Part shown: in pieces, positions 40,441 through 50,141 of the stretch
Numbering within the stretch: position 1 is the stretch's first letter
Layout: each line of letters starts with the position of its first letter
Assembly (NCBI GenBank): GCA_947306425.1
Contig: CAMZGO010000005.1
Location: 1-64,000 of the forward strand
Source of the DNA: an uncultured Elusimicrobia bacterium
Lineage (GTDB): Bacteria > Elusimicrobiota > Elusimicrobia > Elusimicrobiales > Elusimicrobiaceae
Length of the DNA stretch: 64,000 nucleotides
Direction: 5' to 3'
Position numbers and translations under genes: made by a program
The notes under the pieces: model-generated
Told to the model about the DNA's origin: nothing
The model's input: the letters and a program-made list of their open reading frames with translations, nothing else
Database searches by the model: none

Positions 40441-41712
40441 TTAAAAGGATGAATTTGCTGCACTTTCCAAAAAATCATAGGTATCCATATTTCCCATTTC
40501 CACCGCTGCTATGGCAGGGGTACGGCCGTTTTTATCTGTTATTTTTGCACTGGCCCCTTTTTGTAACAGTACCGGAACCATTTCAGGATGATTTTGGGCA
40601 GCTGTAAACAAGGGGGTTTCCCCTTGATTATTCCTTGTATTCATATCGTGTTTATATGTGTTTACCAAAAGGTCAATTAAGGGCATATCATTGCTTGTAA
40701 CAGCATAAAACATAATATCTTCCCCTGAGAAATCTTTTGCAGTTCTGTCTGCTCCTTTATCTAGGAAATGTTTTACCGTTTCTGTTATTTGCGTTTCTTT
40801 ACCTAACGGGTAATTGCCTTCAATTTGTGCGATGTATACTTCTTGTAAATATGCTAAAAGAGGGGTACGGTAATTTTGGTCCCTTAATTCCAAATCTGCA
40901 CCGCTTGCTATTAATGCATCCATAAGTTTAAAGTTATTTGTAAATGCTGCCTGAACTAAAGGTAAAACACCAAAATTGTTAGGAGTATTTAATACATCAG
41001 GCGGTGTTAAAGGGGCAACTGCTATTGCAATTTCGGTTTGATTATCCATCAAAGCTTCGGCAAAATAATTTGCCGGCAAAGTGAAAGGAATATTCTTTGC
41101 TTTTACATAATTTGAAAGAGAAGCAAGTGCATTATATTTGCCTGATGATAAAGCATTCATAATAATATTATTCCCTTCTTCAAGATTAAGTTCTGCGCCG
41201 GAGGAAAGTAATTCCGCCACCTTTTCCCCTCTATTTGAGGAAATGGCAATTTTTAAAGGAGGAAACCCCGCAAAGGCCTGTAAATTAGGGTCTGCACCCT
41301 GTTTTAACAAAGTATTAAAAGCATTATTAAAGTTATTCAAAGGTGCAAGTAGAGAAAGCAAAGTCAAATTATTTGTCTGGTAATTTAAACGAGAGTAAAC
41401 ATCAATATCGTTTACGTATAACTGTTTAAAAGCATTGACATCAGGCAGCACAGATAAGTTTATTCTGCTGTCGGGTGCAATTTTAGTTATTAAAGTATTT
41501 AGTGCTTTTTCATTATTATTTAGTATAGATTGCAAAATTTCCTTTTGTTGTTCTTCCGTAGCAGGTTGCTTTTCAGGAGTATAGCAAGTGCAGTCTTCTT
41601 TTTGTACTTGGCCTTCGGGACAAGTATTGTTGCAAGTTTTTGAACCGTTGAAATTGCAAGCAGTCATAACAAGCAGAATCAAAGCAGATGCGACATAGCG
41701 ATTGTAGTTCAT
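40441..41712 (-). CDS. Ankyrin-repeat lipoprotein
   Basis: The 423-aa protein has a lipoprotein signal (LILLVMTAC) and a short Cys-rich segment (CNNTCPEGQVQKEDCTC). At least six ankyrin-like repeats follow (LLKQGADPNLQ, LLSSGAELNL, LIASGADLELRDQNYRTPLLA, FLDKGADRTAKD, NNQGETPLFTAAQNH, LLQKGASAKITDKNGRTP). It is a periplasmic or surface interaction scaffold. A second ankyrin protein lies beyond the divergent M15 peptidase pair. Confidence 0.87.
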   Translation of the reverse strand: MNYNRYVASALILLVMTACNFNGSKTCNNTCPEGQVQKEDCTCYTPEKQPATEEQQKEILQSILNNNEKALNTLITKIAPDSRINLSVLPDVNAFKQLYVNDIDVYSRLNYQTNNLTLLSLLAPLNNFNNAFNTLLKQGADPNLQAFAGFPPLKIAISSNRGEKVAELLSSGAELNLEEGNNIIMNALSSGKYNALASLSNYVKAKNIPFTLPANYFAEALMDNQTEIAIAVAPLTPPDVLNTPNNFGVLPLVQAAFTNNFKLMDALIASGADLELRDQNYRTPLLAYLQEVYIAQIEGNYPLGKETQITETVKHFLDKGADRTAKDFSGEDIMFYAVTSNDMPLIDLLVNTYKHDMNTRNNQGETPLFTAAQNHPEMVPVLLQKGASAKITDKNGRTPAIAAVEMGNMDTYDFLESAANSSF

Positions 41713-41867
41713 ATGTGTGATATCCTCTCTTCTTTATTAAAGTTGTATACTTATTGTCCAACAAAAATATTTTATCAAAAATTTAGGGGGAATTGCGAAA
41801 TTATTTGTATTTTTGCCCTAAATTATATATGATTCTTGCGGGGCCGTCTAATTACCGGAGGCCCTAT

Positions 41868-42332
41868 ATGCTACCAAACAAACAGATACTAAACAGAATA
41901 TCTTTTCCGAGGGAATTATCCCCCCATTTTACCTTTGAGGAACTGACAAAAACCTCTATAACTTCTTATAAGTTGTTAAATTCATTATTAGCCAAAGATT
42001 ATGTCTATAATCTAGTTTTACTTGCCAATTATTTACTTGAACCTGTAAGAATAATCTTAAATACTCCTTTAATTATTACGAGCGGATATCGTTGTGCTTC
42101 TCTTAATAAACAAATAGGAGGGAGTGAAACTTCACAACATTTAAATGCAACGGCTGCAGATTTCAAAATTGATAATAAAGTTTTATCATTGGAAGATGCT
42201 TTCTTAAAATTAAAACAAAACCGTATTATTCATTACGGACAACTGATACTTGAAAGGGGATGGATTCATATTTCACTAGGGATGCCTTTTAGACCTTTGA
42301 ACAAATGCAGGGAGAGTTTTAAAATTATATGA
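41868..42332 (+). CDS. M15 family peptidase (D-Ala-D-Ala carboxypeptidase / endolysin-like)
   Basis: The 154-aa protein has the M15_3 pattern: SPHFTFEELT, TSGYRCASLNKQIGG, SQHLNATAADFKI (zinc His and Asp) and WIHISL (His). There is no signal peptide. Such small M15 proteins cut peptidoglycan cross-links and often come from phage lysis modules. ATG 41868 with CGGAGG 6 nt upstream is preferred over an in-frame start at 41793. Confidence 0.85.
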   Translation: MLPNKQILNRISFPRELSPHFTFEELTKTSITSYKLLNSLLAKDYVYNLVLLANYLLEPVRIILNTPLIITSGYRCASLNKQIGGSETSQHLNATAADFKIDNKVLSLEDAFLKLKQNRIIHYGQLILERGWIHISLGMPFRPLNKCRESFKII

Positions 42333-42835
42333 AAAAATATCTTTTCATCCTTTCCCTTTTATTATTGTTGGTTTTAATATGTAAACATAAAAGTAAAATA
42401 GAACAAAATACACCGGTTTCAGTACTTAGTGAAGGAGTGCGGACACAAGTTATAATTGAAAATGGGTCTTTATCCCATATTACGAAATCCCGAACTAATA
42501 AGACGGAAAGTAAAAAATATCTTTTACCTAAAGAATCAAAAGTAACAATAATCCAAAAAACTAATAATCAAATTGAAGTTAAAGTCAAAAATAAAGGACT
42601 TGCTTTTACACCAGCCATGTCCGTTTTAATGTTAAATAAAAAACCGGTACCTGCCCTTTATTTACGTTTGATTTATTATGAGAATTTGGCCTTTGGTCCA
42701 AGTATGACTTTTCATGGAAATATTGGCCTTGCAGTAGAAAAAAGATTTTTAGAAAGCAAAATACTAGGAAATACTTCCGTTTTATTTTTTATTTCCAAAA
42801 ACAGTGCGGGTTTAGGTTTTGCTGTTTCGTTATGA
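42329..42835 (+). CDS. Hypothetical single-span membrane protein
   Basis: The 168-aa protein has an N-terminal membrane segment (YLFILSLLLLLVLIC) and a basic soluble domain. Its ATG overlaps the M15 stop (ATGA), so the two are co-translated. The coupling suggests a helper for the peptidase, perhaps a spanin- or holin-like partner, but no sequence signature supports that. Confidence 0.6.
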   Translation: MKKYLFILSLLLLLVLICKHKSKIEQNTPVSVLSEGVRTQVIIENGSLSHITKSRTNKTESKKYLLPKESKVTIIQKTNNQIEVKVKNKGLAFTPAMSVLMLNKKPVPALYLRLIYYENLAFGPSMTFHGNIGLAVEKRFLESKILGNTSVLFFISKNSAGLGFAVSL

Positions 42836-43939
42836 ACCAATAATCATATTAGGTTCATCACTTTCTTCTTTTAAAGGTAAAATTTGCGGCATTTCTTTAT
42901 AAACCGGCAAATTTATAGCACTGCCGTTACCTTGAATTAGTATTGAATTTGGGTCCCTTTTTAACTGTGTTTTTTTAGGTGTAGGTTTTTTAACAGGAGT
43001 GTAAGGTAGCCATGCTGAATCCGGGGCCGTAAAAGTACTTGCGAAATTAGATATCGGGGTAGTTTCGTTTTCTTTTTCCTTTTGTTCAATCAAGTAAATG
43101 CAAGTATGGCAAGCATTAGATAAAGAAATATCCCTAATATCCCTTTTCTCTTTATCTTTTATAAAGACATTAGCCCCATTATCTAAAAGATATGCAAATG
43201 CTTTCTTGTTATCTAAAAGGACTGACATCATTAAAGGAGTTTGCTTTGAAACATTATCCTGACGGTTAATTTCCCTTGGATTTGAAGCAAGTAATAAATC
43301 AAAAATTGCCTTTGTTTGATAAACGTTTAATCGTGCGGAAGAATTTTCTACTACCCAATGGATTGGAAATTTACCATTATCATCCGGGGTATTAAGTTTA
43401 GCTCCTTTTTGCAGTAAAAGTTTTACCATATCAACATTACCGTTTGCAATAGCCCAAAATATAGGAGCATAAGAAGTATTCCCATCCGGTGAATTTAAAC
43501 GAGCACCACGGGAAATCATTGTTTTTGCTCTATCAATATCATTATCTGCTATTGCCTGCATGAGTGCTACGTAAAGGCCGTTAGTATCCAAGTTTTCTAC
43601 TTTTTCTATTCTTATTCTATCCTCATAACTGTTATAATTTATTTTTTTGGGAGGATTTTTCTTTAAAGATTTTTCGTCAACTTCCGTTATAGGTGCTGTG
43701 TAGTTGAATGCTTCAATATCAGGGGCGTGGTAAGAGTCGGAATCATCTTCCTGTTGTTGAAGTAATAGATTTTCATCTTCTGCAGTTATTAAGTTTTCTT
43801 CTAAACTTTTTAGTCTTGCATGACTATAACCGGGATAAGACATTATCGTTTTAACCGTGGTATAAAAATATTCCGTTGTAAAAACAAATATTGCAAATAT
43901 GGCGGCAATAAAAGTGGTAATTTTTAATTTTTTTTGCAT
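42830..43939 (-). CDS. Ankyrin-repeat membrane-anchored protein
   Basis: The 369-aa protein (start MQKKLKITTFIAAIFAIFVF) has one N-terminal membrane segment. A polar linker and about four ankyrin repeats follow (AIADNDIDRAKTMISRGARLN, AIANGNVDMVKLLLQKGAKLN, LLDNKKAFAYLLDNGANVFI). The C-terminus is Pro/Lys-rich. It is similar in plan to the protein at 40441-41712. The start is uncertain; a longer frame to 43993 exists and the SD is weak. Confidence 0.78.
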   Translation of the reverse strand: MQKKLKITTFIAAIFAIFVFTTEYFYTTVKTIMSYPGYSHARLKSLEENLITAEDENLLLQQQEDDSDSYHAPDIEAFNYTAPITEVDEKSLKKNPPKKINYNSYEDRIRIEKVENLDTNGLYVALMQAIADNDIDRAKTMISRGARLNSPDGNTSYAPIFWAIANGNVDMVKLLLQKGAKLNTPDDNGKFPIHWVVENSSARLNVYQTKAIFDLLLASNPREINRQDNVSKQTPLMMSVLLDNKKAFAYLLDNGANVFIKDKEKRDIRDISLSNACHTCIYLIEQKEKENETTPISNFASTFTAPDSAWLPYTPVKKPTPKKTQLKRDPNSILIQGNGSAINLPVYKEMPQILPLKEESDEPNMIIGS

Positions 43940-44025
43940 AAGGCCCCTGTAAGTATATACTTTAATTTTAGAAATTGTAAAGTAAATTTTCAAGTATAAT
44001 TTTATTTTCTATGTAAAACTTACTG

Positions 44026-45459
44026 CTAAATTTTTTGATTAAGCAGACTTTTTAATATATAAAAAGTCAAATCAAATTGTTCTTTAAAAGAATCTTCTTC
44101 TATAAATTCATCAGCTTGATGCGGCCCCCCTTTTTGTAAATCTTTTTCATCTTTTGTTGGTGTAAATAAACGGGGGCCTATACCATAGGTTAAAATACCG
44201 TATCTTCTTAATATATCGCTTTCACTTGAAGCGGGACTTATTCCAAATAATAATTCCGTATTTTCTCCATAAACCTCTTTTGCACTTTTTTCCAAAGCGG
44301 TATAAAGTTCATCATCAAAATTTTCTTTTGGCTGCGGAAATGGCAATTGCGGTTGTTCTTTAATTGTAAGGAAAATATCTTCATCGTCCTTAAATAAATC
44401 GGATAGTTTATTAAAGAAAATTTCCGGATCTGTAGAAGGAAGCAGACGGCAATTTAATAAGGCGGCGGCCTCCGGTAAAACAGTATTTGCTTCTTCCGAT
44501 GAGGTTAAAATAGTTGGTGTTATGGTATCTTGGATTTGGGCTTGAAAGAATGGATCTTCACTTATAATTTTTGCTGCCTGCTTAAAATATTTTGCTTCCG
44601 CAGGATTTAAGAGCATATTTAAAGTGGTTTGTGCATCTTGGTCCTGTGTTTTGGAAATATCTTTAAAGAATTTTCTTGTGAACGGGGTTAAGGTGTACGG
44701 CAATTCATAGTCTTTTAATTTGCTCAATGCTTGTGAAAGTTTATAAATTGCATTATCTTTTGCACCTTGTGTTGAAGTGCCGCCGCTTGCCCGTGCGGTA
44801 AGTAGAATATCAAAATACATTTTACCTGCTGCTTCAACAAAAAGTAAATTTCCGGAAGTGTTTGTAATGACACCCCCTCCCTCATTTAAAGCAAAGGAAA
44901 TACCGTCAAAAATCTCTGGTGCTTTTTCATAAAGATATTTTAATCCCATACCGCTTCCGGCTTCTTCATCTGCAGTGAAAAGGAAAAGTAAATCCCTGTT
45001 TAATAATTCTTTATTTTTTGCGAAATACGTAAGTAATGTCAAATTTATGGCAGCATAATTTTTGGCATCCTTTGAACCAAGACCATAAATTCTGCCGTCC
45101 TTTATAGTTGCTTTGACAGGGGTAACGGTCCAATCTCCTTGAATTGCAGCAGTATCTAAATGTGAAATTAAAAGCAGTGCGGGTTTTTTCTCCTTTTCCG
45201 GTAAAGGTGATTTTAACTTTACGGCTAAATTCGCACGGTTCTTTTGGGGACGGTAAATTTTCCAATCAATATTATTTTTATTTAAGACTGTGTATATGTA
45301 GCGTGCCGCGTGTACTTCTTCCGGATTTGGCTGTGATGTATCAAAGGAAATTAAATTTATCAAATGTTTTTTCGCTTCTTCTTGTAAACTTTCCGTTTGG
45401 TTTGCAAAAAGAGGAATAGACAAAAAGCAGAAAATAAAAATTAGGTTTAAGGGTTTCAT
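44026..45459 (-). CDS. Exported M20 metallopeptidase
   Basis: The 477-aa protein has a signal peptide (MKPLNLIFIFCFLSIPLFA). M20 zinc-site motifs are LLISHLDTAA (His, Asp), YGLGSKDAKNY (Asp) and TADEEAGSG (catalytic Glu and Glu ligand), with a lid domain between. Family members remove C- or N-terminal residues from peptides or N-acyl amino acids. It overlaps the DUF192 gene by 4 bp and follows the opp ATPase and peptidase genes. Confidence 0.9.
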   Translation of the reverse strand: MKPLNLIFIFCFLSIPLFANQTESLQEEAKKHLINLISFDTSQPNPEEVHAARYIYTVLNKNNIDWKIYRPQKNRANLAVKLKSPLPEKEKKPALLLISHLDTAAIQGDWTVTPVKATIKDGRIYGLGSKDAKNYAAINLTLLTYFAKNKELLNRDLLFLFTADEEAGSGMGLKYLYEKAPEIFDGISFALNEGGGVITNTSGNLLFVEAAGKMYFDILLTARASGGTSTQGAKDNAIYKLSQALSKLKDYELPYTLTPFTRKFFKDISKTQDQDAQTTLNMLLNPAEAKYFKQAAKIISEDPFFQAQIQDTITPTILTSSEEANTVLPEAAALLNCRLLPSTDPEIFFNKLSDLFKDDEDIFLTIKEQPQLPFPQPKENFDDELYTALEKSAKEVYGENTELLFGISPASSESDILRRYGILTYGIGPRLFTPTKDEKDLQKGGPHQADEFIEEDSFKEQFDLTFYILKSLLNQKI

Positions 45460-45944
45460 TTTCCTACCAAAGAATAATCTATATCACTTTCTTTAAAAAT
45501 TATTTTTGAGCCGGTTTGTACATTATGTTTTTTTATACTTCCTGCCGGCAGTTCAAGTACATATTTAGCTAATCCGCCGCGGATTGCTACTTGGTTATCC
45601 GGCGTATAAGTATAGCTTTTAGGCACATTTTCCCATGCTTGATTTACGGTTTTATTTTCCCCTATAAAAAGCATGTCAAGATTAATTAGGGTATTCTTCA
45701 TCCAGAAATAATGTATATCTTCTTTGTTAAAAACAAAAAGCATTCCCCTGTCTTGAGGAAGATTTTTGCGGTGCATTAAACCGCGCTCAGTTTCCTCTTT
45801 AGTCAAAGCAAGTTCTGCCGAAACTGTAAAACCGTCAGGCAAAGTAACCGGTACGGTTTTGGTGTTACTGCATGCAGCAACACCAAAACACGAAATCAAG
45901 ATTGCAAGGTATGGAATTGTTTTAAACACTGTTGAAGCTAGCAT
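45456..45944 (-). CDS. DUF192 lipoprotein
   Basis: The 162-aa protein has a lipobox (CFGVAACS). The DUF192 core reads LALTKEETERGLMHRKNLPQDRGMLFVF, FWMKNTLINLDMLFIG and AKYVLELPAG. The family's function is unsettled. It overlaps both neighbouring peptidase genes by a few bases. Confidence 0.9.
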   Translation of the reverse strand: MLASTVFKTIPYLAILISCFGVAACSNTKTVPVTLPDGFTVSAELALTKEETERGLMHRKNLPQDRGMLFVFNKEDIHYFWMKNTLINLDMLFIGENKTVNQAWENVPKSYTYTPDNQVAIRGGLAKYVLELPAGSIKKHNVQTGSKIIFKESDIDYSLVGK

Positions 45945-47092
45945 TATTGTTTCCGGTAATTTTTTACTATATCAAGAGTTAAATCAGCAGTCTTGTTAAA
46001 TTCCTTAATATCAAGCCATTCTTTAACAGTATGGTTGTCATAATATCCTATGCCTATAATTGGCATTATCAAACCTTTAGAAGCCAAAACATTTGAGTCA
46101 AACCCGCCGCCGCAAGATTTTGTTTCCATATCTATTTTATGTGCTTTTGCACGAGATAAAATATACTTTATGAGAGGAAGTTTGGGCGAGATATTAAGCA
46201 ACGGATATTTTAGTTCTTGCCTAAATTCAATTTTAGGTTTAATGGTTTTGCCGTCAACCTTTTTTGTGAACAATTTTTCTGCTTTCTTAAAACATTCTTT
46301 CATGTGTTTTACTTGCTTTTCCAAAGCAGGCAGATTGCGGCTTCTGGCTTCACCTTCCAATACTAATTCCGGCATGACAATATTTGTACCTGTTCCTCCT
46401 TTAATTATGCCAAGGTTGGCAACGGTTAATTTGTCAATTCTGCCTAGTTTCATCATAGAAATTGCTTTTGCGGCGACTTCCAAAGCGGATATACCTTTCT
46501 CCGGTGATACGCCTGCGTGGGAAGCTTTACCTGTTATTTTTATTTCAAAAATATATGCTTTCGGGGCATTTACTATAAGTTCTTTTGGGGTTTGGTCATC
46601 TAAAATAATGCCTTCTTTGCCCTGCAAAAAGGATGCATCAAAGAATTTTGCGCCGTACATTCCGCCTTCTTCGCATAAGGTACAGGCAACTTCTATAGGG
46701 GGATAATCTTCTTTTGATTCTTTTAAAGTACGTATGACTTCCAAAATTATTGCCAGCCCTGCTCTGTCATCAGCGCCCAAAACGGTAGTGCCGTCGGTAA
46801 CCACTTTGCCGTTTTTTATGCTTGCTTTTACATTTTTACATGGAGCAACTGTATCAAGGTGTGCACCTAAAATAAAGGGTTTGCTTTTTACAGTGCCGGG
46901 GAAACGGGCCATAACATTACCCTTGGCGGTTGTTTTAAATTTTTTACCGGCATCGTCTACATACACTTTGCCACCGAGCTTTTTTAGTTCCTTTTCCATA
47001 TATTGCTGCATTGGTAATTCTTCGTATGAGGTGGCGTCAATTTTAGTCATTTCAATAAACTGTTTCATCATTCTGTCGTAATTTATTTTCAT
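45944..47092 (-). CDS. M20 family tripeptidase (PepT-like)
   Basis: The 382-aa cytoplasmic peptidase shows LGAHLDTVAP (His, Asp), VLGADDRAGLAII (Asp), CEEGGMYGAK (Glu pair), and SKSHAG-type ITGKASHAGVSPEKG. It probably completes hydrolysis of peptides imported by the Opp transporter. Its start overlaps the oppF stop by 4 bp. Confidence 0.9.
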   Translation of the reverse strand: MKINYDRMMKQFIEMTKIDATSYEELPMQQYMEKELKKLGGKVYVDDAGKKFKTTAKGNVMARFPGTVKSKPFILGAHLDTVAPCKNVKASIKNGKVVTDGTTVLGADDRAGLAIILEVIRTLKESKEDYPPIEVACTLCEEGGMYGAKFFDASFLQGKEGIILDDQTPKELIVNAPKAYIFEIKITGKASHAGVSPEKGISALEVAAKAISMMKLGRIDKLTVANLGIIKGGTGTNIVMPELVLEGEARSRNLPALEKQVKHMKECFKKAEKLFTKKVDGKTIKPKIEFRQELKYPLLNISPKLPLIKYILSRAKAHKIDMETKSCGGGFDSNVLASKGLIMPIIGIGYYDNHTVKEWLDIKEFNKTADLTLDIVKNYRKQ

Positions 47093-47805
47093 AACTCATC
47101 TCCTGATATTTTATTTAGCATTCCATTTTGCACCGACACTATATTTTGACATAAATATTTGCATAATGCAATACTGTGCGAAATAAAGAGCAGTGCAAAA
47201 TGATACTTATTTTGCATTCTAGTAAGTAAATTTATTATTTGTGCTTGTACCGAAACATCCAAAGCGCTTGTGGGTTCATCGGCGATAATTAACCTCGGTT
47301 TTAAAATTAAAGCACGGGCAATATTTATTCTTTGCCTTTGCCCCCCGGAAAATTGATGCGGGTATTTTTCAAGGTCTTGTTCGTTTAAAGATACTTCCCT
47401 TAAGGCCTGCTCCAAGGTTTGTTTCGTAAAATGTTTTTTATGTATTACGAAAGGTTCGCTTAATATATCTTTCACTGTTTGGCGGGGGTCAAGTGAACTA
47501 TATGGGTCTTGGAAGATTACACCTATTTTTGATAAAATATTTTTTTTGGTAATTTTATTCATTTCAGAAGTGTTTTTTCCGAGTATCATCACTTTTCCTT
47601 TATCTTGCTTTTCAATGCCTAGAATAATTTTAAGCAAAGTTGTTTTCCCGCAGCCTGACGGACCCATTAAGGCAACAGATTCCCCTTGTTTTATAGTTAA
47701 ATTTACTCCTTTTAAGACCTCATTTTTTACCTGTTTAAGCAAGGTCGTTTTTGTATAGGCTTTAGTTATACCTTGTAATTCTAAAACCGGCGTTTTAAAG
47801 TTCAT
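47089..47805 (-). CDS. oppF: Oligopeptide ABC transporter ATPase (OppF-type)
   Basis: The 238-aa ATPase has Walker A GPSGCGKTT, signature FSGGQRQRI and Walker B RLIIADEPTSALD. The phrase DPYSSLDPRQTV is typical of Opp/Dpp ATPases. It lacks the C-terminal oligopeptide extension seen in many OppF proteins. It overlaps oppD by 11 bp. Confidence 0.92.
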   Translation of the reverse strand: MNFKTPVLELQGITKAYTKTTLLKQVKNEVLKGVNLTIKQGESVALMGPSGCGKTTLLKIILGIEKQDKGKVMILGKNTSEMNKITKKNILSKIGVIFQDPYSSLDPRQTVKDILSEPFVIHKKHFTKQTLEQALREVSLNEQDLEKYPHQFSGGQRQRINIARALILKPRLIIADEPTSALDVSVQAQIINLLTRMQNKYHFALLFISHSIALCKYLCQNIVSVQNGMLNKISGDEL

Positions 47806-48781
47806 TTTGCCTCCTTTGCGAGTTTACGCTTTTTGCCCAAAAGCAAGCGGCAAAATGTTTGGGGCGTAACTCCTCTAAAGAGGGTTGAAATTTAATGCAA
47901 ACTTTTGTGGTTTTTTTGCATCTATTCTGGAAAGGACAGCCGTAAAAACGCGTACCGTTTTTTGCGGGCATTCCTTGAATTTCAAAAAGCGGTTTACCTT
48001 TAACGGTCTCTTCCGTAATTATTGACCTGATTAAACAGTAAGTATATGGGTGCAAAGGATTAGCAAAAATATCATTAGATGCGCCTTCTTCAAGTTTAAT
48101 ACCGGAATATAATACACATATTTTATCTGCAATTTCCTTTGCAAGCATTAAATCATGGGTAATAAAAATTACAGACATTTTGCGTTTCTTTTGCAGTTTT
48201 TTTATAAGCGCTAAAATTTGTTTTTGTGTGTCTTCATCAAGGGCGGTTGTTGGTTCATCGGCAATTAAAACCTTCGGGTTCAAGATAAGTGCCAAGGCAA
48301 TCATTATACGTTGTCTTTGCCCACCTGAAAGTTGATGAGGGTAAGAATCCAAAACTCTCTCCGGCAATTCCACCTGTTGCAAAATTTTTGATATTTCTTC
48401 TTCTGCTTCGTCTAAATATAATTTTGTTCTGTCTGCAAAAACCTCAAGCAAATGTTCACGTATAGTCATAACCGGATTTAAAGAAGTTAAAGCATCTTGG
48501 AAAACCAAGGCAATATCTTTGCCGTTTATTTTGCGCCTTTCCTTGGGCGGCAGTAATAAGATATTTTTATTTTCAAGTAAAATTTCCCCTTGGCTGATTT
48601 TAATATTGGGAGGTAATAATCCCATTATTGCAAGGGCGTGTATGGTTTTACCGCAGCCGGATTCCCCAACAATTGCAACGGTTTGCCCCGCTTCTAATTT
48701 ATAAGACAAATTCTTTACAAGCGTGTAGGTTTTATTTGCTTTACTTTTTAGGCAAACAGATAAATTTTTTATTTCCAGCAT
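47795..48781 (-). CDS. oppD: Oligopeptide ABC transporter ATPase (OppD-type)
   Basis: The 328-aa ATPase has Walker A GESGCGKT, signature LSGGQRQRIM, Walker B VLIADEPTTALD and the C-terminal Cys-rich oligo_HPY segment (GCPFQNRCKKTTKVC) that can hold an Fe-S cluster. The matching permeases oppB and oppC lie 11.4 kb away on the same strand, across the sugar locus. Confidence 0.93.
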   Translation of the reverse strand: MLEIKNLSVCLKSKANKTYTLVKNLSYKLEAGQTVAIVGESGCGKTIHALAIMGLLPPNIKISQGEILLENKNILLLPPKERRKINGKDIALVFQDALTSLNPVMTIREHLLEVFADRTKLYLDEAEEEISKILQQVELPERVLDSYPHQLSGGQRQRIMIALALILNPKVLIADEPTTALDEDTQKQILALIKKLQKKRKMSVIFITHDLMLAKEIADKICVLYSGIKLEEGASNDIFANPLHPYTYCLIRSIITEETVKGKPLFEIQGMPAKNGTRFYGCPFQNRCKKTTKVCIKFQPSLEELRPKHFAACFWAKSVNSQRRQNEL

Positions 48782-48785
48782 AAAT

Positions 48786-50141
48786 TTACTTTACATTTTC
48801 CTTAACGAAATTTTGTATTATCTCACATATTTTTTTCAAGTCATTTTCTTCCAAACCTTGGAAAGTTCCTATCCAAAAAGTATTGTTCATTATAAAGTCG
48901 GTATTTGGGAGTTTTTTATAATCTTCCTCATTTAGTGTATTTGAGTATTGTATATTTCCCTTTCCTATACGCAAAGGTATTTCATTTTCCGTAAAAGCCG
49001 GTTGCCTTAGTAAATTACCGGCAAAAAGCTGGCGGGTGCCTATACCTTTATTTTCCAAATATTCAACAAGTTGTTGTTTTGAAAAGGGGGCACTTGGTTT
49101 AACCGAAATTAAAAAACCGAACCAAGAAGGTTCAACCTGTGTTGATACAGTCGGTAAAACTAAATACTCTTCCAAATTTCTTAAATGTTCTAACAGGTAA
49201 GCAGCATTTTGTTTACGGCGCTCCAAAAAAACCGGTAATTTTTTTAATTGGCTTAAACCTAGTGCGGCCTGCCAATCCGTAATTTTCAAATTAAAACCGA
49301 TATGGGAATAAGTATATTTATGGTCATAACCAAAAGGTAAATTACCTAGTTGCATTTTAAAACGGTTTTTACAGGTATTGTCTACTCCCGGTTTACACCA
49401 ACAGTCGCGCCCCCAATCACGTAAAGATAAGATTATTCGGTATAACTGCGGGTCATTTGTTACCACTGCCCCGCCTTCCCCCATAGTCATATGGTGGGCG
49501 GGATAAAAACTATATGTACCGATATGCCCGATAGTTCCGGCTTTTTTACCTTTCCATACTGCACCCAAAGCATCACATGAATCTTCTATAAGCCATAAAT
49601 TATATTTTTGGCATATTTTTAAAATATGTTCCATATCAAACATATTTCCAAGTGTATGTGCGACAAAAATTGCTCTGGTTTTTGGGGTTATTGCTTCTTC
49701 AATTTTACCGACATCAATATTATAGGTTTTCAGTTCACTGTCCACAAAGACAGGTATAAGCCCTTGCTGAATTATTGGGTTTACCGTTGTTGGGAAACCT
49801 GCCGCAACAGTTATAACTTCATCCCCTCTTTTAAGGCGTTTTTCCCCAAGTTTGTGGGAAGTTAAGGCAGATAAGGCCAATAAATTTGCTGATGAACCTG
49901 AATTTGTTGATAGTGCATATTTTACACCAAGCCAGGCGGAAAACTGCCTTTCAAATTCTTCATTAAAACGGCCTGCCGTCAGCCACATATCAAGGGTGGC
50001 ATCAATCATATTCATCAAGTCATCTGCATCCAAAACCTTACCTGAAACAGGTATATATTTACGTGGTTTTTTTGTTCCAAAGATCTCATTATAATAATTT
50101 TTTGCTGCCGCTTTTACCTTATTTCTTAATTCCTGTTCCAT
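48786..50141 (-). CDS. rfbH: CDP-4-dehydro-6-deoxyglucose 3-dehydratase (E1)
   Basis: The 451-aa PMP enzyme removes the C3 hydroxyl of CDP-4-keto-6-deoxyglucose. It has the aminotransferase fold, but in SFYPAHHMTMGEGGAV a His replaces the usual PLP-binding Lys, the hallmark of E1. Cysteines in RDWGRDCWCKPGVDNTCKNRF bind the 2Fe-2S cluster. It overlaps rfbG by 16 bp. The E3 reductase partner is not in the window. Confidence 0.95.
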   Translation of the reverse strand: MEQELRNKVKAAAKNYYNEIFGTKKPRKYIPVSGKVLDADDLMNMIDATLDMWLTAGRFNEEFERQFSAWLGVKYALSTNSGSSANLLALSALTSHKLGEKRLKRGDEVITVAAGFPTTVNPIIQQGLIPVFVDSELKTYNIDVGKIEEAITPKTRAIFVAHTLGNMFDMEHILKICQKYNLWLIEDSCDALGAVWKGKKAGTIGHIGTYSFYPAHHMTMGEGGAVVTNDPQLYRIILSLRDWGRDCWCKPGVDNTCKNRFKMQLGNLPFGYDHKYTYSHIGFNLKITDWQAALGLSQLKKLPVFLERRKQNAAYLLEHLRNLEEYLVLPTVSTQVEPSWFGFLISVKPSAPFSKQQLVEYLENKGIGTRQLFAGNLLRQPAFTENEIPLRIGKGNIQYSNTLNEEDYKKLPNTDFIMNNTFWIGTFQGLEENDLKKICEIIQNFVKENVK

